Positions 1-5,227 of a stretch of DNA of 5,227 bases are shown piece after piece. The position numbers and the translations under genes were made by a program. Position 1 is the first letter of the stretch. Every line of letters begins with the position of its first letter. This DNA comes from Candidatus Latescibacterota bacterium (GTDB lineage Bacteria > Latescibacterota > UBA2968 > GCA-2709665), in the NCBI GenBank assembly GCA_030746455.1, contig JASLMQ010000540.1, positions 1 to 5,227 of the forward strand, written 5' to 3'. The notes under the pieces were generated by a model. It saw nothing but the letters and a program-made list of their open reading frames with translations, did not search any database and was not told the origin of the DNA.

Positions 1-1883
1 AGATAAGCCTCCGCGGGCCCGGGAAAGAGAACCGTCGATCGCGTACCGATCTTGGGAGCCGACGAAAGCCTCAGGTCGAGCACGACCCGCGCATGCGCCT
101 CACCGACCTTCAGATCGTGGATGAAACCGTAGTCGCCGCTCTTTCCCGCTCCAAAGTCTCCCTCCCCGGGTGTCTCAAAGGCCGGATACACGAAATCCGT
201 GCCTTCATTCATCAGTGTTCCCGAGAAGGGAGACAGCTCCACACCCGAGAGATCGACGTTGGAGTCCTCGTCTGCACTCCCGTGGAGCAGGTAATCGTGA
301 CAGTGCCCTCCGTGGACCTGGAAGATGTCGAGGAGGTAGGCGTCCCGGCTGTCCGACCCCACCAGGACGAGTGTACGCCTGTAGCGCCGTACGGTGTCCG
401 GATAGGTGGCAGTCGATTCGGCCTCCGCGAGGTGGAAGGCCCGGCCGTCGCTCACGAAGGTCCGAAGCCGGTGCCCCTGATGTTCGAGGTCATACGACCC
501 GTTGAGACCGTCCACCACCACCGTGTTGTGGCACATCAACGAGGTAGCCCAGCTGCGGCCGATGCTGTGGGTGTAACCCAGATCGCGAAGGAGCTCCCTG
601 CCGAAGGCGAATATCCCGATGCTGAGGGCGTCGACGTGTTTGTGGTGCCTCCCGGAGGTGAAGTTGAGCCACGCATAGATCTGGTCATCGCCCTGCCCGC
701 CGCCCAGAATGGCCAGGCCGAAGCCCGGGGGCAGGAGAGACCCGGTGACCTCGTGTTGTTCTGTGTCCTCCCTCCGCGCCTTGGGTGCCCAGGTGTCGTT
801 GAGGGTGGGATGGGTGCCGTTGGGGAACCGCATGCTTCGGTGCAGCGCCTCGCATGCATCGATCGCTCCCCGGATCTTCGCCAGCTGCTCGGCGACGTCG
901 GATCCAGTTTGTTGGGGCTCGTAGCCGTCCAGGGCACGGAGGACCTTCCCCAGGTAGGACACGGTCTGCGCGCAGTACGAGGGGCTTGTCTCCATCCAGT
1001 GCCCGTCGTACAGGAAGCTTGTGGTAACGAAATGGTCCAAGCGGTCCAGAACCTCCTGGATCCACTTCGCCCGGTCGAGCACGCGGCCGGCATACACGAT
1101 GTCGGCCCACATCCAGGGAGACATGTTCGTGTACTGCTCCTCGAAGCCGATGACGAATTTGACCATCTCCGACAGGAGGTCGTCCACGATCCGGTCTTTA
1201 GCGTTCCCGTCTCCCAGTTCTTTGAGCCCGGGCCAGAACCGGAGGATGTCGTACGCGCCCACCAGTTCCTGGGAGACATCCATATAGGCCCAGCCCGTCC
1301 ATCGGGTGGTGCGATAGGCGCCAACGCCCGGGATCCGGTTCTGGTGCCAGGGCGAGAACTGGGTCTCTCGCCCGGGGTACTGATAGTGGTAGGCGTAGGT
1401 AGGATAGACCTCGGCGCAACGCAGCAGGATCAGGCCCGCTCGCCTGGCGCATTCCTCGTCACCCGCCTCATGAAACCGTTCAGCCAGTCCCAGACAGGCG
1501 TCGGAGATGAACTCGCGGGAGAGGTAATCCGCCTTGGCCCGGAAGAAGAGGCGGACGTCCCCCCGCGGATGGTAGTAGGGGTAGCGATGCTCCCCATCCG
1601 GCGCTTCCACCGACTCGCAGGCGTCGTCCGGGTACTTCGGGTTTCCCGGGTACACCTCGCCGCAGTCCTCGCACCGGATTTCGCGGGAACGCTCAGGCGT
1701 CCAGGCCCAGTTGGCCAGGTTGGGTTGTCCGCCCTTGCAGTTCGGACACGCCGTGTTCGCGAGGCCGGCCTGCTCGGGCACCAGGGCGAGCATGTCATCC
1801 TCGGAGATGCTCAGGACGTAGTCGGTCGCCTCGGACCTCTTCGGATGCGGCTCATACCGTACGGGTGCGGATCTGTCAGACAT
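1..1883 (-). CDS. Heparinase II/III-like polysaccharide lyase family protein with N-terminal zinc ribbon (C-terminus cut off by window edge)
   Basis: The frame starts at ATG 1883-1881 and stays open for 627 codons to the left edge, so the stop lies outside the window. The start is supported by AGGAGGG at 1894-1888. Residues 46-74 hold two CxxC pairs (C46/C49 and C71/C74) like a zinc ribbon. Residues about 110-380 look like the (alpha/alpha) toroid, with the GHWMETSPSY stretch (294-303) offering a candidate catalytic tyrosine. Residues about 385 onward look like the beta-sandwich: GRHHKHVDALSIGIFAFG (411-428) carries the family's HxHxD signature, MCHNTVVVDG (450-459) the conserved His-Asn, and HGGHCHDYLLHG (524-535) a possible metal site. 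Such proteins cleave uronate-containing polysaccharides by beta-elimination (heparin/heparan sulfate, alginate and related polymers); the substrate here is unknown. There is no signal peptide, so it is probably cytoplasmic. It is the last visible gene of the minus-strand row. The family assignment is firm; lyase activity is inferred. Confidence 0.88.
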   Translation of the reverse strand, partial: MSDRSAPVRYEPHPKRSEATDYVLSISEDDMLALVPEQAGLANTACPNCKGGQPNLANWAWTPERSREIRCEDCGEVYPGNPKYPDDACESVEAPDGEHRYPYYHPRGDVRLFFRAKADYLSREFISDACLGLAERFHEAGDEECARRAGLILLRCAEVYPTYAYHYQYPGRETQFSPWHQNRIPGVGAYRTTRWTGWAYMDVSQELVGAYDILRFWPGLKELGDGNAKDRIVDDLLSEMVKFVIGFEEQYTNMSPWMWADIVYAGRVLDRAKWIQEVLDRLDHFVTTSFLYDGHWMETSPSYCAQTVSYLGKVLRALDGYEPQQTGSDVAEQLAKIRGAIDACEALHRSMRFPNGTHPTLNDTWAPKARREDTEQHEVTGSLLPPGFGLAILGGGQGDDQIYAWLNFTSGRHHKHVDALSIGIFAFGRELLRDLGYTHSIGRSWATSLMCHNTVVVDGLNGSYDLEHQGHRLRTFVSDGRAFHLAEAESTATYPDTVRRYRRTLVLVGSDSRDAYLLDIFQVHGGHCHDYLLHGSADEDSNVDLSGVELSPFSGTLMNEGTDFVYPAFETPGEGDFGAGKSGDYGFIHDLKVGEAHARVVLDLRLSSAPKIGTRSTVLFPGPAEAY

Positions 1884-1887
1884 TCGG

Positions 1888-1894
1888 CCCTCCT
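1888..1894 (-). promoter_or_regulatory. Shine-Dalgarno site of the heparinase-like gene
   Basis: The minus strand reads AGGAGGG followed by CCGA and then ATG, an almost ideal ribosome binding site about 5 nt from the start. It fixes the start of the heparinase-like gene at 1883 and argues for its own translation initiation rather than coupling, since the upstream gene ends 168 bp away. Confidence 0.8.
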
Positions 1895-1901
1895 GGTCGA
1901 C

Positions 1902-1919
1902 GGGCAGCAACCACTGCCC
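1902..1919 (-). other. Small hairpin just upstream of the heparinase-like gene's ribosome binding site
   Basis: GGGCAG (1902-1907) and CTGCCC (1914-1919) form a perfect 6-bp stem with a 6-nt loop. In the minus-strand transcript it ends 7 nt before the AGGAGGG site, so it lies in the leader and could influence ribosome access or mRNA stability. No function is shown; a short GC-rich palindrome can arise by chance. Confidence 0.4.
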
Positions 1920-1929
1920 TGAGGAGCGC

Positions 1930-1995
1930 GGGGGTCCCCGAGCCGGACCCCCCGATACACCTGATTCGCCGGGGGCGAATCAGGCACTCGGGGAC
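1930..1995. other. Cluster of nested and competing inverted repeats in the gap between the two enzyme genes
   Basis: Three perfect stems can be drawn. The inner one is 11 bp with a 3-nt loop (1960-1970 with 1974-1984; arm CCTGATTCGCC). An outer 9-bp stem encloses it (1934-1942 with 1987-1995; arm GTCCCCGAG). An 8-bp stem (1930-1937 with 1945-1952; arm GGGGGTCC) overlaps the left outer arm, so it excludes the outer stem. No T-tract follows on either strand, so this is not a standard intrinsic terminator. It could be an intercistronic RNA stabiliser or processing site, a structure-based attenuator, a repetitive palindromic element or a protein-binding palindrome. The stems are certain as sequence; the role is unknown. 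Confidence 0.6.
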
Positions 1996-2051
1996 ACGGG
2001 GTAGGTTACTGTCAGCAAGTGCTCAATTGCTCGCAGAAACGGGAGTAGCGA

Positions 2052-3569
2052 TCACGTGATGCGAAACGAGAAGAGCTTCGCCCGGTGCATTCGGAACACG
2101 ATTCGGATCGGGCGATCCTGCACATCCGGCATCTGCGGACTTCCTTGCCAGGTCACCGTGTGATCGAGACAGTCACAGCTGAACGGATCGCATGCCTCGA
2201 TGTTCAGCCCGGGCAGGAAGTGTCCCTGCTCGTCGAGGATGCCCGCTCTGCCCTCGCCGGCTCCCGCGTTGACATTGAGATGCAGCCGATCGCCTGGAGC
2301 GTGGATGAGCGTCGTCGTCAGCTGCCCACCATCGGCCTGGAAGTCGACCGACACGAACCCATCCTGCCGCTGAGTCGTGCGGTAGACGGCCCCCGACCCG
2401 GGCCAATCGTCCGGATCGGATCCCCGAAGCATACCGTGCTCGATGTCGCAGCCATGATGGTACTGGTAGAGCTTTCCATCCACAAGCAGCATACCGTAGA
2501 GCCCATAGATCGATGCGCTTCTCCCGGTCCCCGGCTCCGCCAGGGGGATGTAAGGCTCCGGCGACGGCCACTGCCAGTGGATCCCGTCCCGGCTGACTGC
2601 CATGCCCACCTCCAACGTGCTCCGATTACGCGGCTTCGAGGTCTCGTTGTGGTGGTTCAACGCCGGGAAGGAGAAGTACACATCCTCGGCCCAGGGATAC
2701 CGAAAAACCGCCGGCGTGTACACGTCGGTCCAGTTTCCGGGCTGGTCGTATCCCGGGAAGGTCAGAACCGTGGGCACCTCACCAGTGATGGTGGCAATGT
2801 CATCGGGGGTCAGCGTGTAGAAGGGATCGGGGATGTCCTGGTACGGCCAGGGACGCATGGGGTCATCCAGTTCCAGTCGTCCGACGCCCCTGCCATAGGC
2901 CCGCCGCCTGCCGCGGATGAACCCGTTGGGCCAGGTCCTGATGTAGGCCACATACCGCCCAATCCTCGGATCCCAGTCCACCTGGTTGAGCGTGTCGGCC
3001 TGGAACGGGAAGACGCGGTTGCCGTTCCAGTTCCATCGGAGGCCATCCGGAGACGTCAGGATGTAGAATCCGCCCTGATCCTTGTCCAGACAGTCGGGGA
3101 TGACCGTGGCGCCGATGAAGTGATGCGCGAACACCAGCAGCTTGTATCGCTCTTCCTTGTCCGCATTCGGATCCACGAACACGTACCCGCCGTCCATACA
3201 GCTGATGTTGTTGTCTTTGGACCCGCCGTACTCCCACAGCCCCAGGCTCGGCTTGCGCCAGTGGATGCCGTCGTCAGACTCCGCGTAGCCCAACGGAGTG
3301 GGCGGCTTCTCGCCCGCGAGGAGCCGATGGATGTGGTCGACGGACCGGCATATGGTATACATCCGATAGACGCCTGCGACCTCCATCACCTGACCGTAGC
3401 CGCCGACCCAGGCGTCATCCCACGCTCCCAGCGACCCAGGCCTGACCGCAACGCCCTCGAACTCGGGACGGTTCGCCGTGAGCTCTGCCCCGGTCATGGA
3501 TTCCACGAATCTGTCGTCTATGAAGAGCTGGGCCTTGTTCGACAGCTTCAGTGGGGCCGTCTCAGCCAT
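2052..3569 (-). CDS. Five-bladed beta-propeller glycosidase-like protein (GH32/GH43/GH130-type fold) with C-terminal beta-sandwich
   Basis: This 505-aa protein runs from ATG 3569-3567 to TGA 2054-2052. It opens with LFIDDRFVES (15-24), typical of a family of uncharacterised propeller proteins common in Planctomycetes and related phyla. Three SxDGxxW repeats (98-104, 173-179, 326-332) mark propeller blades of the kind found in GH32, GH43 and GH130 enzymes. Acidic residues that could serve in catalysis include D18/D19, D51/D52, D198/D200, D282 and E320, but their roles cannot be assigned by eye. Residues about 400-505 look like the accompanying beta-sandwich, ending FRMHRAKLFSFRIT. There is no signal peptide, so it is likely cytoplasmic. 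The ribosome binding site is weak (GAGGG only about 1-2 nt from ATG, a better GGAG 13 nt away). It lies 170 bp after the transporter gene and 168 bp before the lyase-like gene, so a role in oligosaccharide breakdown is plausible. The fold call is fairly firm; the reaction is unknown. Confidence 0.75.
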   Translation of the reverse strand: MAETAPLKLSNKAQLFIDDRFVESMTGAELTANRPEFEGVAVRPGSLGAWDDAWVGGYGQVMEVAGVYRMYTICRSVDHIHRLLAGEKPPTPLGYAESDDGIHWRKPSLGLWEYGGSKDNNISCMDGGYVFVDPNADKEERYKLLVFAHHFIGATVIPDCLDKDQGGFYILTSPDGLRWNWNGNRVFPFQADTLNQVDWDPRIGRYVAYIRTWPNGFIRGRRRAYGRGVGRLELDDPMRPWPYQDIPDPFYTLTPDDIATITGEVPTVLTFPGYDQPGNWTDVYTPAVFRYPWAEDVYFSFPALNHHNETSKPRNRSTLEVGMAVSRDGIHWQWPSPEPYIPLAEPGTGRSASIYGLYGMLLVDGKLYQYHHGCDIEHGMLRGSDPDDWPGSGAVYRTTQRQDGFVSVDFQADGGQLTTTLIHAPGDRLHLNVNAGAGEGRAGILDEQGHFLPGLNIEACDPFSCDCLDHTVTWQGSPQMPDVQDRPIRIVFRMHRAKLFSFRIT

Positions 3570-3617
3570 ACCCTCGCCCTATCTCCGCAGGAGTAGTCCG
3601 TCCGGCGTGTCCGCCCT

Positions 3618-3641
3618 TTCGCGCTGTTCGCGTCATTCGTA
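3618..3641. repeat. Three-unit degenerate 9-bp repeat (CGCGAA-type)
   Basis: On the minus strand the units TACGAATGA, CGCGAACAG and CGCGAAAGG follow one another at exact 9-bp spacing. On the plus strand they appear as TTCGCG at 3618 and 3627 and TTCGTA at 3636. It lies in the gap between the transporter and propeller genes. Short intergenic tracts of this kind recur in many environmental bacterial genomes and often yield false ORFs; the function is unknown. Confidence 0.6.
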
Positions 3642-3690
3642 GTTCCGGTTCTGACGTTCTGGTGATGGGGGTGGGGTGCCGATCTTCAGC

Positions 3691-3731
3691 TTTCGTGTCA
3701 TTTCGTGTCTTTCGTGGTGCCGCTCTTCGTG
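3691..3731. repeat. Degenerate CACGAA repeat tract downstream of the transporter gene
   Basis: The plus-strand hexamer TTCGTG occurs at 3692, 3702, 3711 and 3726; on the minus strand this is CACGAA repeated at 10, 9 and 15 bp. The tract begins 9 bp past the transporter's stop and resembles the CGCGAA tract at 3618-3641. The 170-bp gap contains no gene and no clear T-tract terminator. The repeat pattern is seen directly; its role is unknown. Confidence 0.6.
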
Positions 3732-3739
3732 AGATCGAG

Positions 3740-5029
3740 TTACACCTCCGCCTTCTCCGTATCGCGCACGAACACACCTGTCAGCACCAGCGCAACCGCG
3801 TAGGCCAGAAGCACGAAGACCCACGGCGATACTGCGTTCCAGGCGTAGAACAACCCCCCTGCGAGGGAGGCCACCATCAGCGGGATGATGGTGAGGTAGC
3901 CCACGCCCGGTCCTCCCGTGCCGCCCGACGAGGCCCCGATCATCACGCTGCCCCTGCCGATCGCCGCCATCACGCGCCCGCGAACGTCTCTGGGAATGGC
4001 ATCGGCGATCAGCGCACCACAGGAAGGCCCGAAGGTCGAGGACACGACTGCCACAAGACATCGAATGGCCATCACGTGTGCCAGGCTCTCCGCGAAGACG
4101 AACAGGGGGATGAACCCGCACGCCATCAGCAGGGCGGCGAAGATGAAGGGCGTTCTGCCGTACCGGTCCGAAAGGAAGCCGGAAGGGACCCGGATGAAAT
4201 TGCTGAGGGCCGCTTCGATCAGGAGCACCAGCCCCCATTGGGTGGAGGAGAGCCCGATGTGCTCCCGGGCGTAGACCACCCAGAAGGGACTGGCGACCCC
4301 GTTGGCCATGAATCCGATGATGATGATGATCGCAAGCGCCTTGAAGCTCCTGGGCAGCCGTCCCAGCATGGCCGGGAGGCCGGTATAGGCGTCCTTCAGA
4401 ATAGCGGCGAGTCGGGCAACACCAATGCTCTCCGGTTTCGGCTGCGTCGTCTCCCTGATAAATAGCAGGTTGATCGTGGCCCCCGATGCGTAGGCCGCCG
4501 CCATGATCCCGTACAGGATCCTCATGCCGACGTCGATGCCATAGGCGTCGAGAAGCACCCCGGCCACATAGGGCGCAACGATCGCGACCGATCCAGAGAT
4601 CGACATCATCGTCGCCATGCCACGTCCCCGATTCTCCGGAGAGAGCGAGTCGGCGACGATCGCGGAGGACGCCGGAAACTGGAGCACGGCAAATCCCTGG
4701 AGCAGCCTGCCCGCCGCCACCCAGTGCCAGCTCCGCGCGAAGATGTAGAGCAGGAAAGTGCTGCTGGAGAAGAAGCCCGTGAAGGCGATCAGCCTGGCCC
4801 GGCTCGTGCGATCCGCGAGATAGCCGGCGATGGGAAGAACGAAGAGTCCGCCAATCGGTCCCAGCGCGTACACGAGCCCGATTTCCTGTGGTGCACCCCC
4901 CAGAGAGAGGATGAACAGGGGGGCGTAAGGGAATACCATGGCCCGGGAGAACATTCCCAGTGCGCCCGATATCGCGAGCACAAGGACGTTGCCTCGCATG
5001 AATCCGAAGGCCTTGGCTGATGACTTCAT
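3740..5029 (-). CDS. Major facilitator superfamily (MFS) transporter
   Basis: This 429-aa protein has the size and hydrophobic pattern of a 12-helix MFS carrier in the inner membrane, with the central loop at about residues 191-230. The MFS motif A appears in both halves: GYLADRTSRARL (69-80) after helix 2 and GFLSDRYGRTPF (284-295) after helix 8. A second duplicated feature is PENRGRGMA (131-139) and PRDVRGRVMA (346-355), supporting the internal two-fold repeat. A glycine-rich stretch (SSGGTGGPGVG, 367-377) precedes the last pair of helices. The start is ATG 5029-5027, with only a weak GGGCCGGG ribosome site; M11 is a poorer alternative. It is the first gene of the minus-strand row, divergent from the regulator. 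From its neighbours, sugar or oligosaccharide uptake is inferred, but drug or metabolite efflux cannot be excluded, as the sequence alone does not give the substrate. Confidence 0.92.
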   Translation of the reverse strand: MKSSAKAFGFMRGNVLVLAISGALGMFSRAMVFPYAPLFILSLGGAPQEIGLVYALGPIGGLFVLPIAGYLADRTSRARLIAFTGFFSSSTFLLYIFARSWHWVAAGRLLQGFAVLQFPASSAIVADSLSPENRGRGMATMMSISGSVAIVAPYVAGVLLDAYGIDVGMRILYGIMAAAYASGATINLLFIRETTQPKPESIGVARLAAILKDAYTGLPAMLGRLPRSFKALAIIIIIGFMANGVASPFWVVYAREHIGLSSTQWGLVLLIEAALSNFIRVPSGFLSDRYGRTPFIFAALLMACGFIPLFVFAESLAHVMAIRCLVAVVSSTFGPSCGALIADAIPRDVRGRVMAAIGRGSVMIGASSGGTGGPGVGYLTIIPLMVASLAGGLFYAWNAVSPWVFVLLAYAVALVLTGVFVRDTEKAEV

Positions 5030-5065
5030 AGACCCGGCCCGATTCTTTGGGAGGTATGTAAACAG

Positions 5066-5097
5066 GTCATTTAGACATTTTTACTTGACAAAATGAC
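5066..5097. promoter_or_regulatory. Candidate operator: interrupted inverted repeat in the divergent intergenic region
   Basis: GTCATTT (5066-5072) and AAATGAC (5091-5097) are perfect 7-bp arms 18 bp apart. An inner ATTTT (5077-5081) pairs with AAAAT (5090-5094), and GACA recurs at 5074, 5087 and 5095. The element overlaps the -35 region of the rightward promoter and sits between two divergent genes, one of them a helix-turn-helix regulator, which is where an autoregulatory operator would lie. AT-rich sequence makes chance repeats more likely, so this is tentative. Confidence 0.35.
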
Positions 5098-5113
5098 AGA
5101 TATATATTACGTT
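5080..5113 (+). promoter_or_regulatory. Sigma70-like promoter of the XRE-type regulator gene
   Basis: Two overlapping readings are possible. TTTACT (5080-5085) lies 17 bp before TATATT (5103-5108), a 5/6 match to the -10 box. Alternatively a perfect TTGACA (5085-5090) lies 17 bp before a weak TACGTT (5108-5113). Both place the start of transcription some 40-50 bp before the regulator's ATG. No comparably good promoter is visible on the minus strand for the transporter gene, although TTGTCA at the same place could act as a -35 box. Confidence 0.55.
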
Positions 5114-5150
5114 CAATCTCATTGCAGGTACCGGACCGAGATGCCACAGG

Positions 5151-5155
5151 GGAGG
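5151..5155 (+). promoter_or_regulatory. Shine-Dalgarno site of the XRE-type regulator gene
   Basis: GGAGG is preceded by further Gs and lies 7 nt before ATG 5163-5165. The next in-frame ATG (5169) would be 13 nt away, so the first ATG is preferred. Confidence 0.75.
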
Positions 5156-5162
5156 TGCTCAG

Positions 5163-5227
5163 ATGAACATGAAGCTGAGGCTGGCACGAGTGGAAAAGGG
5201 CCTCTCGCAACAGGAACTCGCCGACCA
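5163..5227 (+). CDS. XRE/Cro-type helix-turn-helix transcriptional regulator (N-terminal 21 codons only)
   Basis: Only the first 21 codons are in the window. They read MNMKLRLARVEKGLSQQELA and then D, which matches the opening of XRE-family HTH domains: a basic first helix (LRLARVEKG) followed by the LSQQELAD start of the helix-turn-helix. The wording resembles the small stand-alone regulators of about 65-75 aa, but length and any C-terminal domain are unseen. It is transcribed away from the transporter gene and has its own promoter-like sequence and a strong ribosome site. It may repress its own promoter and possibly the divergent cassette; it could equally belong to an unrelated operon to the right. 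Confidence 0.8.
   Translation, partial: MNMKLRLARVEKGLSQQELAD

Noticed and set aside
93..1922. A 609-codon open frame on the plus strand
   Set aside because: It is in exact codon-on-codon register with the minus-strand lyase-like gene, so it stays open simply because that gene avoids TTA, CTA and TCA codons. Its translation shows no recognisable domain, whereas the minus strand gives clear heparinase II/III motifs.
1934..1995. Intrinsic terminator for the propeller gene
   Set aside because: The stem is strong but no run of T follows on either strand, so a rho-independent terminator is not supported.
2085..3596. A 503-codon open frame on the plus strand
   Set aside because: It has the same codon-register explanation, lying opposite the propeller gene, which has family motifs and a coherent fold; the plus-strand product has none.
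3633..4238. A 201-codon minus-strand frame ending in RHHERHEMTRK
   Set aside because: It lies in a different frame of the transporter gene and its tail is a translation of the CACGAA repeat tract, a known source of false proteins.
3551..4465. A 304-codon plus-strand frame covering the transporter's 3' half and the repeat-bearing gap
   Set aside because: It is in register with the transporter gene and its product is low-complexity and highly charged (DDDD, HHQRDD), typical of an antisense shadow of membrane-protein codons.
5049..5061. GGGAGG followed by ATG TAA on the plus strand, as a leader mini-gene
   Set aside because: The spacing is 1 nt and the frame is a single codon, upstream of the likely promoter; coincidence is the better explanation.
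5140..5227. An open plus-strand frame from ATG 5140 overlapping the regulator start
   Set aside because: It lacks a ribosome binding site and is out of frame with the XRE-like sequence, which has an ideal Shine-Dalgarno and recognisable HTH residues.

Overview
The window is GC-rich bacterial DNA, most likely chromosomal and possibly from an uncultured environmental lineage. It has three genes in a row on the minus strand and the first codons of a divergent gene on the plus strand. Two traits suggest a Planctomycetes, Lentisphaerae, Poribacteria or Latescibacteria-like organism: a zinc-ribbon-bearing heparinase II/III-like protein, and a propeller protein that opens with an 'LFIDDRFVES' motif. 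Short 9-10 bp-spaced CACGAA/CGCGAA intergenic repeats point the same way. The taxonomic reading is an inference from gene content only.

Minus strand in order of transcription: an MFS transporter (5029 to 3740); a 170-bp gap holding two tracts of degenerate CGAA repeats; a five-bladed beta-propeller glycosidase-like protein with a C-terminal beta-sandwich (3569 to 2052); a 168-bp gap rich in perfect inverted repeats; and a heparinase II/III-type polysaccharide lyase-like protein (1883 to the left edge, C-terminus cut off). The lyase-like gene is continuously open for 627 codons. It is easy to overlook because it has no stop inside the window and is shadowed by a long plus-strand frame.

The set looks like a small carbohydrate-use cassette. 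A transporter would bring in an oligosaccharide, probably a uronic-acid-containing one given the lyase family, and two enzymes would process it. Neither enzyme has an N-terminal signal peptide, so the simplest model is degradation in the cytoplasm after uptake. The substrate cannot be read from the sequence.

At the right edge is an AT-rich intergenic region (about 5041-5115) with a good sigma70-like promoter facing right, overlapping inverted repeats and a strong Shine-Dalgarno site. It precedes the first 21 codons of a XRE/Cro-type helix-turn-helix regulator. Whether that regulator controls the minus-strand cassette, itself, or neither is open.
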